Part shown: one piece after another, positions 25,428 to 34,807 of the stretch
Position numbering within the stretch: position 1 is the first letter of the stretch
How the letters are laid out: each line of letters starts with the position of its first letter
NCBI GenBank assembly: GCA_017620375.1
Contig: JAFZQN010000067.1
Location: forward strand, 1 to 47,255
Length of the DNA stretch: 47,255 bases
Direction: 5' to 3'
DNA from: Lachnospiraceae bacterium
GTDB taxonomy: Bacteria > Bacillota > Clostridia > Lachnospirales > Lachnospiraceae
The notes under the pieces: model-generated
Seen by the model: only the letters and a program-made list of their open reading frames with translations
Databases searched by the model: none
What the model was told of the DNA's origin: nothing
Made by a program: the position numbers and the translations under genes

Positions 25428-27308
25428 ATGCAGGATACTAATAATAAGAGTATTATTTCTACGATTGTGTCTTTTATTCTACTTCTTTTGATGTCCGGAG
25501 CAGCTGTATTTTCCAACTTTTTTGGATTTACTAAAGCATCAGCTTCGGGGCTCAGTATAGAGCAGGAAGATCTTGTATTATATGAAGGCAATAAGTTAAG
25601 GCTTAATCTTATATATAATGATCAGGAATATTTCCAGGATACCGATGATTTTTATTATGATTACTACGCGTATTTTGACAGCGCGGACAGTGATATAGTC
25701 AGGGTGTACTATGACGGCACCATAGAATGTACAGGTACGGGAAAGACCGTGATAAAAGCTTATTACGGCGGTCTTACCGCGGAGTGCACCGTGAAAGTAA
25801 AAGCCAATAAGTTTAAGCTGTCCGACGATGAACTGACACTTTACTCAAATCAGTCAAAGGATGTTAAGCTGTCAGGTATCAAGAACATAAAAGAATATGA
25901 TTGTGAAGTAAGACTGGTCGATTATTCCGTACCGTATTACACCGAGGATTATCCCAAGGTTGAGGCAAAAGGGAAAGGTGTATTTACCATAACTGCAGGA
26001 AGAAGCGGCATATATGAGATAAGACTTATCGGAAAGAAAAAGAACGGAACATCATATTCGAAGAAGCTTATATTAAATACAGTACGTACCGGTCCCGAAA
26101 GCAAGAAGATAAGTGTTGCCGAAGGCTGCTCCAACGAGCTTGATATGATCAACTCCGAGATCGTAAAGGTTGAATTCCTTAAGTGGTACGACGGTGATAA
26201 CTTTTTTGAAGCATCGGAATACGGCAACGGCGGATATGTAAGTGCAGACGATAACGGTATCTTTACCGCTGAAACAAACATACCTTATGAGACATCTTCA
26301 TATTACAGGGTACATTATAAGACTGATGACGGTACCAAGCTTTATACGGATATAACCGTAACTCCTTATCTACCTGTATATAACAAGTTCGAAAGTTATC
26401 TCTGGGTCGGACAGACTTATGAGCCTAATATCACCGACTTAATGTCTTCATCCAAGGTAGTATGTACTTCGTCCGATACTTCGATCATCGATGTAAATGA
26501 GAACGGAGATATTGTCCCGGTAAAAAGCGGCAGTGCTACACTTACCATCAATGTGGACGGTAAAGAGTTTAAGGATGAAGTATCGGTTATAGATGTACAT
26601 GCGGCAAACGGGGATGTGCTCCTTACATGGCCCGGTACAAAGTTTAGTTACAAAGTGAGCGGTGTTCCGAGTGATGTCAAGGTTACATATAAGAGTTCGG
26701 ATCCGACTGTAGCTTCGATATCGAAAAAGGGTACGTTAAAGACAAAGAAAAAAGGCTATACCATAATCACTGTTACCGTAGACGGTAATGAGATGAACTA
26801 TACCGTTAATGTAGGTGATGAGACTTCTGTAAAGGCTGTCCTCTGGGCCGGAGAACAGCAGGGTTCAAAGTACGATCAGAGCAGACGTATGGAAGAAGGA
26901 TACTTTGACTGTAGTTCACTTGCATGGAGAAGCTATGCATTTGCAGGTCTTAAGATAAAAGAGACTTCATATGCACCCAGTTCGGCCGATCTGGCAAAGC
27001 ATCTTGACGATAACGGATATACAATAGCGAAAGGCGATCTTTCGCCCGAAGAACTTTTGCCCGGTGACTTCCTGTTCTTTTCAAGCGGCAGGGACAACGG
27101 GAGGTTCATGAAGATAGATCACGTGGCACTGTATTACGGTGCTGTAGGAGATGTTGAGTATTATGATTACTGGACGGGTGAATATGTGTCCGGACTCCAG
27201 GGTCAGCTGATACATGCCGGTACAGGCGGCGGAGGAGTATATTTCAGTCCTTATCCTCAGTATGGCGGGGCTGTACTTATAGCAAGAATTGATACTAATG
27301 ATAAATAG
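25428..27308 (+). CDS. Exported Ig-like-repeat protein with NlpC/P60 cysteine peptidase domain
   Basis: A 626-residue exported protein; ATG 25428 is preferred to the GTG at 25410 because it gives a compact signal/anchor segment (about 9-36). Several bacterial Ig-like (BIG2-type) domains follow: ECTGTGKTVIKAYYGGLTAE near 105-125 and VASISKKGTLKTKKKGYT near 440 are typical. The C-terminal NlpC/P60 domain has C495 (FDCSSLAW), H565 (IDHVALYYG) and H596 (LIHAG) as the catalytic triad. These enzymes cut peptidoglycan stem peptides, so a role in wall remodelling or daughter-cell separation is likely. It is followed at 15 bases by the AI-2E transporter gene. Confidence 0.9.
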   Translation: MQDTNNKSIISTIVSFILLLLMSGAAVFSNFFGFTKASASGLSIEQEDLVLYEGNKLRLNLIYNDQEYFQDTDDFYYDYYAYFDSADSDIVRVYYDGTIECTGTGKTVIKAYYGGLTAECTVKVKANKFKLSDDELTLYSNQSKDVKLSGIKNIKEYDCEVRLVDYSVPYYTEDYPKVEAKGKGVFTITAGRSGIYEIRLIGKKKNGTSYSKKLILNTVRTGPESKKISVAEGCSNELDMINSEIVKVEFLKWYDGDNFFEASEYGNGGYVSADDNGIFTAETNIPYETSSYYRVHYKTDDGTKLYTDITVTPYLPVYNKFESYLWVGQTYEPNITDLMSSSKVVCTSSDTSIIDVNENGDIVPVKSGSATLTINVDGKEFKDEVSVIDVHAANGDVLLTWPGTKFSYKVSGVPSDVKVTYKSSDPTVASISKKGTLKTKKKGYTIITVTVDGNEMNYTVNVGDETSVKAVLWAGEQQGSKYDQSRRMEEGYFDCSSLAWRSYAFAGLKIKETSYAPSSADLAKHLDDNGYTIAKGDLSPEELLPGDFLFFSSGRDNGRFMKIDHVALYYGAVGDVEYYDYWTGEYVSGLQGQLIHAGTGGGGVYFSPYPQYGGAVLIARIDTNDK

Positions 27309-27323
27309 TTTTTGGAGGTTACA

Positions 27324-28697
27324 ATGAAACTTAATCCTTTTTCTAAGAATAAAAAGAAAAAGAATGCGACTGAAAGAGGACACCGTGAACCCATAGTCGT
27401 AAAATTCTTTAAAGAAAAGGATCCTGAAAAAACCCTTCATGTAAATATAGATGAGGAAGCTCAGGAAGAAGATGCCCAGCAGAAGCAGGCTTTAGAAGAA
27501 GAAAAAGCTGAAGCTACCGGTAAAAAGGGACATGCACGTTTTGTACCGAACGATAAGTATTTTACCGTATCCATATATGCTTTCACTGCTTTGGCCGGAC
27601 TTATCCTGTTTACTGTACTTATATCCAATATTGTACCTGTTATGGCCGCTGTAAGCAGATTTATCAAGGTCTTAACACCGTTTATCATAGGCGGTATCAT
27701 TGCTTTCATCCTTACACCTATTGTTAACTTTGTGGACGAAGCATTTTTTGAAAAAGTATGTAAGATAAAGAAAGCCAAATTAAGAGCCGGTCTTTCCATC
27801 ACTCTTACTTTTATTGTATTTTTCGGACTTATCATACTTTCCATAGTAAAGCTTGCACCCGAGATCGGAGAAAGTATTGCAAATCTTCTGGATAAATCCA
27901 AAACATTCGGTCCCAAACTGGGAGAAAAGCTTAACGGTCTTTTGGAAAGCCTTAAAAGTACATTCCCTTCAATTGATATTGAGTTGGTCAAGGACAAGAT
28001 CAATGAAGCACTGCCTTCTGTATTCTCAAAATCAAGCGACCTTATCATGACATTTATACCTAAGCTTTTCAGTACTTCATACAGTATCCTGCATGTTGTT
28101 ATAGATATCCTCCTTGCTATGGCTATTTCCATATACATGGTATGCGATAAGAGAAGGATAGCACATGCGGCTACAAAACTTGTGTATTGTGTTATGAAGC
28201 CCAAGACTGCAGGCGGTTTTATTGAGAATGCTAAGGAAAGCTTCCAGATATTTACGGGATTTATCATAGGAAAAGCTATCGATTCACTTATCATCGGTAT
28301 CCTTACATTTATAATACTTAACATATTCCAGTTAAAATATGCTTTACTTGTAGCCGTGATCGTTGGCATCACCAACATGATACCGTTCTTCGGTCCGTTT
28401 ATCGGAGCTGTACCCGGTATTCTTTTGTACTTATGTATAGAGCCGATAGATGCAGTTATATTTGCAGGTATCATACTTGCACTGCAGCAGTTTGACGGCT
28501 GGGTACTCGGTCCCATGATCTTAGGTGATTCGACGGGTATCAGACCTATATGGGTTATATTCGGTATCACGGTCGGCGGAGCGTACTTCGGATTTGCCGG
28601 GATGTTCTTAGGTGTTCCGGTCACTGCCGTTATAGTATATCTGGTAAATAAATATGTAGATAAGAAACTGAACGAAAAGCATATAGAGGTTCAATAG
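27324..28697 (+). CDS. AI-2E family transporter
   Basis: A 457-residue polytopic membrane protein. The ATG at 27324 follows GGAGG at 27314-27318; an in-frame TTG at 27312 overlaps it. After a charged ~85-residue cytoplasmic N-terminus there are about eight hydrophobic segments with the family pattern: TPFIIGGIIAFILTPIVNF near 117, GFIIGKAIDSLIIGILTF near 312, GITNMIPFFGPFIGAVPGI near 350, and a C-terminal GWVLGPMILGDSTG. Members export small molecules or exchange Na+ for H+; AI-2 export is shown only for some. Start of a likely run with the GH2 gene 3 bases downstream. Confidence 0.9.
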   Translation: MKLNPFSKNKKKKNATERGHREPIVVKFFKEKDPEKTLHVNIDEEAQEEDAQQKQALEEEKAEATGKKGHARFVPNDKYFTVSIYAFTALAGLILFTVLISNIVPVMAAVSRFIKVLTPFIIGGIIAFILTPIVNFVDEAFFEKVCKIKKAKLRAGLSITLTFIVFFGLIILSIVKLAPEIGESIANLLDKSKTFGPKLGEKLNGLLESLKSTFPSIDIELVKDKINEALPSVFSKSSDLIMTFIPKLFSTSYSILHVVIDILLAMAISIYMVCDKRRIAHAATKLVYCVMKPKTAGGFIENAKESFQIFTGFIIGKAIDSLIIGILTFIILNIFQLKYALLVAVIVGITNMIPFFGPFIGAVPGILLYLCIEPIDAVIFAGIILALQQFDGWVLGPMILGDSTGIRPIWVIFGITVGGAYFGFAGMFLGVPVTAVIVYLVNKYVDKKLNEKHIEVQ

Positions 28698-28700
28698 TTT

Positions 28701-30383
28701 ATGGATAATGAACTTATCACCAACCAGTATTTTCATGTAGAAGAGAATATCCCCTGGAATATATATCCCAGACCTCAGATGAAGAGAGAAAGCTTCTGCA
28801 ATCTGAACGGTGAGTGGGATTTTGAGGCATCCCCGTATGAATATCCTCCTCAGAAGTATTCGATGAAGATAACGGTACCTTACCCGGTGGAGTCGGCTCT
28901 TTCGGGTGTGGGTAAGCATTTCAGAAGAGGAAATAAGCTTTATTACAGAAGATATTTTGATGCGCCTATAAAGCTTCGCTGGAGAAGAGTGCTTCTTCAC
29001 TGCGGAGGGATAGATCAGAAGGCGGAAATATTTATAAACGGGCATTTTGTAGTATCCTGCTGTACAGCCATAGAAGGCCCTTTGGAAGTGGACGTGACTC
29101 CTTTCCTTCTCGATGAAAACGAGCTTATCATCAAAGTCGTAGACGATATGGATAAAAACGTACCTTACGGAAAGCAGAGCGAGAATCCTAAGGAGATATG
29201 GTATTCCCCTGTATCCGGCATATGGCAGACAGTGTGGCTTGAATCGGTACCCGAGTACTATATCAAAGGACTTAAGATCACCACAACTCTGGATTATGCG
29301 GATGTCGAGATAGCGGGCGTAGATGAGGGCAGAGTATTATTTGAAGGTAAGAGCTATCGTTTCTATGACGGAAAGATAAGACTTACTCCCATGGTCAAAA
29401 AGCACTGGAGTCCGGAAGATCCTCATCTGTATTATTTCTCCGTACAGGTGGGAAATGATAAGGTGGATTCCTACTTCGCACTGCGTACACTTGAGATAAA
29501 GGATGCATATGGACTTAAACGTCTGTGTCTGAACGGAGAGCCGTATTTCTTTAACGGCGTACTGCATCAGGGGTACTGGAAGGACGGACTTTATACTCCG
29601 GAAAAAGCGGATGATTATAAGTTTGATATTATCACAGCTAAAAATCTCGGATTTAATACGATACGTAAGCATCTAAAGATAGAAGCGGAAGAGTTTTACT
29701 ACCAATGCGATAAGCTCGGTATGATCGTATTCCAGGATATGGTAAATAACGGAAAGTATTCCAAGATCAGGGATGTGGTATTCCCGGTGATCGGATTTAC
29801 CAAGTTTTCGGACAAGCTTAAGCACAGAGGAAAGGTACAGAGAAGATCATATATAAATGCTGCACAGAGTACGGTAAAGACCCTGTATTCGCACCCTTGT
29901 ATCTGCTACTGGACACTTTTCAACGAAGGCTGGGGACAGTTCTGCAGCAGCCAGATATACGACCTTATAAAAGGTCTTGACAGTACTCGTTTTATCGACA
30001 GTGCTTCCGGCTGGTTCAAGGGCGGCAAAACCGATGTTGAGAGTATACATTGCTATTTTAAGAAGTTTAATATGCCACGGACCGATAAGCCGATCGTGCT
30101 CTCGGAATTCGGCGGGTATTCTTTGAAGATCAACGATCACAGTTCGGAGGATGCGGGTTACGGATATAAAAACTTCGAGGATAAGCTGTCGTTTGTAGAT
30201 GCTATAAGAAAGCTGTACAGGGAAGAGGTCATCCCGGCGATAGGTATGGGACTGTGCGGATGTATATATACGCAGTTCTGTGATATCGAAAAGGAGACAA
30301 ACGGACTTATAACCTATGACAGAAAGTATATAAAGACAGATGACGGTCTGTTTAAACCGTTTAAGGATAAACTGAAATTATAA
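28701..30383 (+). CDS. Glycoside hydrolase family 2, intracellular
   Basis: A 560-residue enzyme without a signal peptide. N-terminal sugar-binding domain (FCNLNGEWDFEAS near 32-44, YYRRYFDAP near 81), an Ig-like middle domain, and a TIM barrel with acid/base E409 (LFNEGWGQ) and nucleophile E469 (VLSEFGG). It is shorter than LacZ (about 1000) and close in size to compact GH2 beta-galactosidases, beta-glucuronidases and arabinofuranosidases; I cannot separate these. It lacks the LacZ C-terminal domain. The start lies 3 bases after the AI-2E gene stop, with the ribosome site inside that gene. Confidence 0.88.
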   Translation: MDNELITNQYFHVEENIPWNIYPRPQMKRESFCNLNGEWDFEASPYEYPPQKYSMKITVPYPVESALSGVGKHFRRGNKLYYRRYFDAPIKLRWRRVLLHCGGIDQKAEIFINGHFVVSCCTAIEGPLEVDVTPFLLDENELIIKVVDDMDKNVPYGKQSENPKEIWYSPVSGIWQTVWLESVPEYYIKGLKITTTLDYADVEIAGVDEGRVLFEGKSYRFYDGKIRLTPMVKKHWSPEDPHLYYFSVQVGNDKVDSYFALRTLEIKDAYGLKRLCLNGEPYFFNGVLHQGYWKDGLYTPEKADDYKFDIITAKNLGFNTIRKHLKIEAEEFYYQCDKLGMIVFQDMVNNGKYSKIRDVVFPVIGFTKFSDKLKHRGKVQRRSYINAAQSTVKTLYSHPCICYWTLFNEGWGQFCSSQIYDLIKGLDSTRFIDSASGWFKGGKTDVESIHCYFKKFNMPRTDKPIVLSEFGGYSLKINDHSSEDAGYGYKNFEDKLSFVDAIRKLYREEVIPAIGMGLCGCIYTQFCDIEKETNGLITYDRKYIKTDDGLFKPFKDKLKL

Positions 30384-30397
30384 CGGAGGATCAAGGC

Positions 30398-31696
30398 TTG
30401 AAACTGAAGCTTAAAAACTGTATTATACTTGCTACCGACGAGAACGGTAATTTCATAGTATATAAGCATGAGGTATTGTGCGTAGATAATGATAAGATCT
30501 CATTTATAGGACCTGATAGTGAAGCACCTGTCTGCGATATCGAAAAGGACATGAAGGGTGCTGTGCTTATGCCGGGCCTGGTCAATGCACACTGCCACGG
30601 ACCTATGACACTGCTGCGCGGTGTCGGCAGCGGACTTGCACTTCAGGAATGGCTTGAGACTGCCATATTCCCTGTAGAGGATAAGCTTAAGCCTATAGAT
30701 ATCGAAGTGGGCGAGAAACTTGCAGTTATGGAAATGCTGGCGAGCGGTACCACATATGTTTCCGAGATGTATGATTTCCCTTACAATTCGGGAAAGATAC
30801 TGTCGGAGACAGGTATGAGAGCCAATATAAGCAGAGTCGGGCTTTCATTTTCAGAGGAGACCGAGATACCTAAGGGCAGGTTTGACGAGTGCGTGGAGCT
30901 GGTCAAAAACTGGAAGGATCCTTATGACAGGGTAAGAGCCGAGTTCTGTCTGCATTCTGAGTATCTGACCAATGAAGGATTTGTCAGAAGGATCGCTGAA
31001 GTAAATAAGGATCTTAAAACTACGGTAAACATACATGTTTCAGAAACACTCAGAGAACATGAGGAGTGTAAAGTAAGACACAACGGACTCACACCTATAC
31101 AGTATTTAGAGAAATGCGGTATCCTTGATAACAGAACATATGCAGCACACTGTGTATGGGTAGAAGAAGAGGACAGACGCATAATGGCAGCCAAGGGTGC
31201 TTCAGCCATACATAATCCTTCAAGTAATTGTAAGCTTGCATCAGGCTTTGCACCTGTTAAAGACCTCATGGATGCCAAAGTGAATGTGGGTATCGGTACC
31301 GACGGTACAGCCAGCAACAACAACCTCAATATGTTTGAGGAAATGCATCTGGCTGCCTTACTTATAAAGTGTGTCGGTAAGGATGCTACATTAGGAAGTG
31401 CGGAAGAGATACTTAAGATGGCTACCGTAAACGGAGCCAAGGCTATGGGCAGGGATGATACCGGCGAATTAAGAGTCGGCAAGAAGGCTGATATTATAGC
31501 CGTATCCATGGATAAGCCCCATATGTTCCCTGCGTTTGACATACCCAATATCCTGGTATACAGCGCTCAGGCTTCCGATGTCATCATGACCATGGTTGAC
31601 GGAAAGATCCTTTACGAAAACGGTGAGTATACTACCATAGACGCTGAAAAAGTAAAGGCGGAAGTACGGGAGAGTATCGAGCGTATATATAATTAA
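30398..31696 (+). CDS. mtaD: 5'-methylthioadenosine/S-adenosylhomocysteine deaminase
   Basis: A 432-residue amidohydrolase, TTG start at 30398 with GGAGGA 7 bases upstream. Metal and substrate motifs: VNAHCHGPMTLLRG near 63-77, EWLETAIFPVE near 86, TVNIHVSETLREHEE near 210, AAHCVW near 247 and GIGTDGTASNNNLN near 296. This enzyme group deaminates MTA, SAH or adenosine to the inosine forms, feeding purine salvage and relieving SAH inhibition of methyltransferases. It follows the GH2 gene by 14 bases. A cobalamin riboswitch begins right after it; whether the two are linked through methionine metabolism is only suggestive. Confidence 0.85.
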   Translation: MKLKLKNCIILATDENGNFIVYKHEVLCVDNDKISFIGPDSEAPVCDIEKDMKGAVLMPGLVNAHCHGPMTLLRGVGSGLALQEWLETAIFPVEDKLKPIDIEVGEKLAVMEMLASGTTYVSEMYDFPYNSGKILSETGMRANISRVGLSFSEETEIPKGRFDECVELVKNWKDPYDRVRAEFCLHSEYLTNEGFVRRIAEVNKDLKTTVNIHVSETLREHEECKVRHNGLTPIQYLEKCGILDNRTYAAHCVWVEEEDRRIMAAKGASAIHNPSSNCKLASGFAPVKDLMDAKVNVGIGTDGTASNNNLNMFEEMHLAALLIKCVGKDATLGSAEEILKMATVNGAKAMGRDDTGELRVGKKADIIAVSMDKPHMFPAFDIPNILVYSAQASDVIMTMVDGKILYENGEYTTIDAEKVKAEVRESIERIYN

Positions 31697-31699
31697 TGT

Positions 31700-31935
31700 T
31701 AATAAGCGGTAACGGAGTAAGGAATCAGGTGAGAGACCTGAGCGGGCCCGCCGCCGTAAATAAACTGTACATACAGTTTTGTATGTATCATATCAAGCGG
31801 GGAGAAAGACAGCCGCAATGTTTTCTCTTAAATACCATTGAAGCAATGCTTTGAGAAGGTACGTGCGATATGAATGTTTATGAGCCGGAAGACTTAGCCG
31901 TGTTTTCTGTAGACCTTTGTGTCGTCTGCGAGCAC
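31700..31935 (+). ncRNA. Cobalamin riboswitch
   Basis: The region carries the ordered landmarks of the adenosylcobalamin-type aptamer: GGAATCAGGTGAGAGACCTG at 31721-31740 (GGGAAxxxGGTGxAAxxCC in the consensus, with CAGGT/ACCTG pairing), GAGCGGGCCCGCCGCCGTA at 31740-31758 (consensus GAGCGGxCCCGCCACTGTA), a variable hairpin region, and GAGCCGGAAGACTTAGCC at 31882-31899 (B12-box-type GCCxGGAGACxxGCC). The expression platform is less clear; AGACC near 31910 could pair with GGTCT before a T-rich run at 31980-31992, giving a terminator-like stop. It sits directly before the secreted DUF4430-like gene and should repress the whole uptake operon when B12 is plentiful. Boundaries are approximate. Confidence 0.85.
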
Positions 31936-32031
31936 CGGATATCGTTATGATTACAGGAAGCTGCTTAATATAATACGGTCTTTTTGCTTTTTATGGAGAA
32001 GACTGTAATTTATCTCTATGGAGGACATAAA

Positions 32032-32961
32032 ATGAAGAAGAAATTAGCTAAATTTATGTCTATGATCATGATTGCGGCCTTGATCGTGACAAGTTATACC
32101 GGCTTTTCCGGTAAGGTTAGTGCACATGCTGACGAAGGGGATACACCTTTACTGATCGCTACCGCTACTGTACCTTCAGAGGCAACAGTGTATGTTACTA
32201 TTTCTAACAAGGGTGACCTTGTTGTAAGACAGCAGTCCGTTACAGTTATGGATACCGATGATGACGGCGCTCTTACTATCTCAGATGCTCTTTACTGTGC
32301 ACATGAGAAGTACTACAAGGGCGGCGCAGCTGAAGGTTACGGCGCAGAGATGGGACAGTGGGGCTTAGGCCTTACAAAGCTTTGGGGCGATACCTCGGGC
32401 AGTTTCGGTTACTATGTAAACGATGTTATGTCCATGGGTGCCGGCGATCCCATAAGTGACGGTGATTATCTTAATGCTTGGATATATGAGCAGGCAGACT
32501 GGTCAGATCAGTATGCTTTCTTTAATACCCGTAAGTTAGGTATTAAGATCGGTCAGACAAAGACCATCAAACTTTATGCAGCAGGATTTGATGAGAACTG
32601 GGCTCAGGTAAACAGCCCCTTAAAGAATGCAGTTATCACTATCGGTGGAGAGCCCACTGAGTATGGTACAGGCAAAAAAGGTAAATTTAAGTTCTCAGCA
32701 AACCAGTCAGGCAGCTATTTCCTTTCTGCTTTTTCTGAGGATGCTACTATAGTACCTCCTTCACTTATTGTATATGTTCAGCCTGAAAAAGGTGAAGTTA
32801 TCGAAGTGAAGAATAAGAAGTACACTGTTACCAAGCTTGGTACAGTTAAGACAGGCAAGAAGGGTAAGGTTACCTTCTCTAAGTCAGCTAACAACGGCAA
32901 GGATGCTCCCAAGACAGTTGAGTATGCAGGCGTTACCTATAAGGTAAAGGTTGTTGACTGA
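32032..32961 (+). CDS. Secreted DUF4430-like protein of the B12 operon
   Basis: A 309-residue secreted protein; ATG 32032 with GGAGG at 32020-32024 is chosen over upstream in-frame starts. Signal peptide 1-33. Residues ~40-165 have the DUF4430 pattern (VTVMDTDDDGALTISDALYC, then GSFGYYVNDVMSMGAGDPIS, then DGDYLNAWIYEQ), which matches the GWVYKVNG...GDVIEW block in the next gene. The rest contains beta-rich Lys/Gly segments (KKGKFKFSANQSGSYFLSAF region) that resemble Ig-like or cell-wall-interacting modules. First gene after the riboswitch, so likely a B12 capture protein; it is soluble with no visible anchor. Direct B12 binding is inference. A strong hairpin separates it from the next gene, fitting higher output of this protein. 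Confidence 0.65.
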   Translation: MKKKLAKFMSMIMIAALIVTSYTGFSGKVSAHADEGDTPLLIATATVPSEATVYVTISNKGDLVVRQQSVTVMDTDDDGALTISDALYCAHEKYYKGGAAEGYGAEMGQWGLGLTKLWGDTSGSFGYYVNDVMSMGAGDPISDGDYLNAWIYEQADWSDQYAFFNTRKLGIKIGQTKTIKLYAAGFDENWAQVNSPLKNAVITIGGEPTEYGTGKKGKFKFSANQSGSYFLSAFSEDATIVPPSLIVYVQPEKGEVIEVKNKKYTVTKLGTVKTGKKGKVTFSKSANNGKDAPKTVEYAGVTYKVKVVD

Positions 32962-32992
32962 TGATCTTTTATTAAGAAACAGTTTGTGTTCG

Positions 32993-33022
32993 TATGCGCT
33001 TCCCCGAAAAGGGAGGCGCATA
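32993..33022 (+). promoter_or_regulatory. Intercistronic hairpin in the B12 operon
   Basis: ATGCGCTTCCC (32994-33004) pairs with GGGAGGCGCAT (33011-33021) with one T-G pair; a flanking T-A adds one more. Loop CGAAAA. No T run follows, so it more likely protects or partly separates the two coding regions than stops transcription. Confidence 0.7.
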
Positions 33023-33049
33023 TGTTTAGTAATCTATCAGGATCCCTAT

Positions 33050-34750
33050 ATGAAAAAGAAGATATTATTATACATATTGCTTGGTTTGACGATCGTGATC
33101 CTTTGCATGGGAAAAGCATTTCCTGCAAAGGCTTCTTATGATGCGTCAAATGAGGCAAAAAGTATAGTAGACACCATCATTTCTTTTAATATTGAGAATA
33201 CTTTACCTGAAAATATCGGCGGTACTGCGGAATGGTATGCTTTAGGACTTTCACAGTACGGAATATATGATCTTACCGCATACAGGGAAGCTCTGGAAGA
33301 ATATGTGTCAACAAAGGATATTAAAGGTGCATCGGCTAAGTTAAAGTTTGCACTTTTATTATCATACGTAGACGGAGATCAAAACTATATAGAACAGACA
33401 CTGACGGATGATTCCATAGGCGGACAGGGGATCATGAGTTATGTGTTCGGCCTGCATCTGTATAACAACGGATATAAGGGAAAAGTTACCGAAGAAGAGA
33501 TAATCGATACATTAAGGGAACTTCAGCATGAGGATGGCGGATGGTCGGTAATGGGTGATTACGGAGATGTGGACGTAACCGCTATGGTCCTCCAGGCACT
33601 TGCTCCTCTTACACAAAATGCTTTTATACCCGATCCCGGTAATACCCGGACAGGACTTACTGAAGATACAGCCACTATCATTGTCATGGCTCAATTGGGA
33701 GTGGATTTTTTATCCGGTAAGCAGGATAATGACGGCGGATATGCCGGATTCGGAGTTAAAAACGCAGAGAGTACCGCACAGGTAATTACAGCTCTTTCCG
33801 CACTGGGGATCGACTGTGCGACCGATGCCAGATTTGTAAAGAACGGTAATTCTCCTATAGACGGGATAATGAAATTCAGGCTCGAAGACGGCACCTTTTC
33901 TCATGAGGAAAACGGTGCATCAAGTCCATCCGCGACAGTACAAACCTTTTATTCCATGGTAGCTTATCTAAGGATGAAGGAAGGTCTGTCACCTTTGTAT
34001 GTCAGGGATAAGAATGAGAAGAAGCTGACAGAGATATACAGTGAGAAGAACAATACTGATATACCTGATGATAATGAGAGTACCGAACCCGACAAAACAG
34101 AAAATACTGATAATGGCAACAGTGCAGAGAGTGTTACCGATAAAAACAAGACCGATGATGATAACCCTGAATCATCCGGATCGGGATATAAGTCAATAGT
34201 TATAGCCCTGCTAATCGGTATATGTATTTTGGTATGCGGGATATTGTTTATCTTTAAAAAGCATTGGAAGAACCACCTGTTTGTAGGTATAGTGTGTGCA
34301 GTCGGCATATTGGTCATACTGCTTACCGATTTTTCAAAGCCGGAGGATTATTACGGTAAAGGCACGGTAAAAGAAAATGCCGTAGGTACCGTAACCATGT
34401 CCATACGCTGTGATATATTAAAGGATAAAGAACGTAACGAACATATACCTGAGGATTATTGTATACTTGATACCACGGAGTTTAAGATCTCGGAAAATGA
34501 GTCGGTATACGATATATTGCTTGAAGCAGCCAGGGAGTACAGTATCAGCGTAGAGCATGAGGGCGGTTCGGACATAGTATACATCTCGGGTATCAATTAC
34601 CTGTATGAGAATGATTACGGAGACCTGTCCGGCTGGGTATATAAGGTGAACGGCGAGCTGCCTTCGGTCGGATGCGGTGGATATAGATTAAAAGACGGTG
34701 ATGTTATAGAGTGGTGTTATACCTTAGATCTCGGCAATGATGTAAGTTGA
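33050..34750 (+). CDS. Transcobalamin-like membrane-tethered protein (alpha/alpha domain + TM hairpin + DUF4430)
   Basis: A 566-residue protein starting at ATG 33050 (AGGA 7 bases upstream). Signal peptide 1-28 (MKKKILLYILLGLTIVILC). Residues ~35-330 are helical repeats with prenyltransferase/squalene-cyclase-like motifs (LQHEDGGWSVMGDYGDVD, DNDGGYAGFGVKNAEST, LEDGTFSHEE), the fold of the alpha domain of transcobalamin and intrinsic factor. An acidic Thr/Asp/Asn linker (about 345-375) leads to two TM helices (about 381-400 and 407-425), then a DUF4430 domain (about 440-560) with GWVYKVNGELPSVGCGGYRL and DGDVIEW, like the transcobalamin beta domain. Both binding domains would face outward, joined by a membrane hairpin. 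Likely the B12 receptor of the ECF importer encoded next to it. Confidence 0.75.
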   Translation: MKKKILLYILLGLTIVILCMGKAFPAKASYDASNEAKSIVDTIISFNIENTLPENIGGTAEWYALGLSQYGIYDLTAYREALEEYVSTKDIKGASAKLKFALLLSYVDGDQNYIEQTLTDDSIGGQGIMSYVFGLHLYNNGYKGKVTEEEIIDTLRELQHEDGGWSVMGDYGDVDVTAMVLQALAPLTQNAFIPDPGNTRTGLTEDTATIIVMAQLGVDFLSGKQDNDGGYAGFGVKNAESTAQVITALSALGIDCATDARFVKNGNSPIDGIMKFRLEDGTFSHEENGASSPSATVQTFYSMVAYLRMKEGLSPLYVRDKNEKKLTEIYSEKNNTDIPDDNESTEPDKTENTDNGNSAESVTDKNKTDDDNPESSGSGYKSIVIALLIGICILVCGILFIFKKHWKNHLFVGIVCAVGILVILLTDFSKPEDYYGKGTVKENAVGTVTMSIRCDILKDKERNEHIPEDYCILDTTEFKISENESVYDILLEAAREYSISVEHEGGSDIVYISGINYLYENDYGDLSGWVYKVNGELPSVGCGGYRLKDGDVIEWCYTLDLGNDVS

Positions 34751-34807
34751 ATTGTATGAGGATGGTCTGATCATAGAAACACCTTTAAGCTTAAAGAAAG
34801 GAGAAAT

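Noticed and set aside
27461-28624. Long minus-strand open frame opposite the AI-2E transporter gene
   Set aside because: Mirror frame of a convincing membrane protein; no ribosome site and no recognisable domain.
31940-31992. Independent promoter between riboswitch and DUF4430-like gene (TATAAT at 31969)
   Set aside because: No -35 at suitable spacing; the AT-rich run fits the expression platform better.
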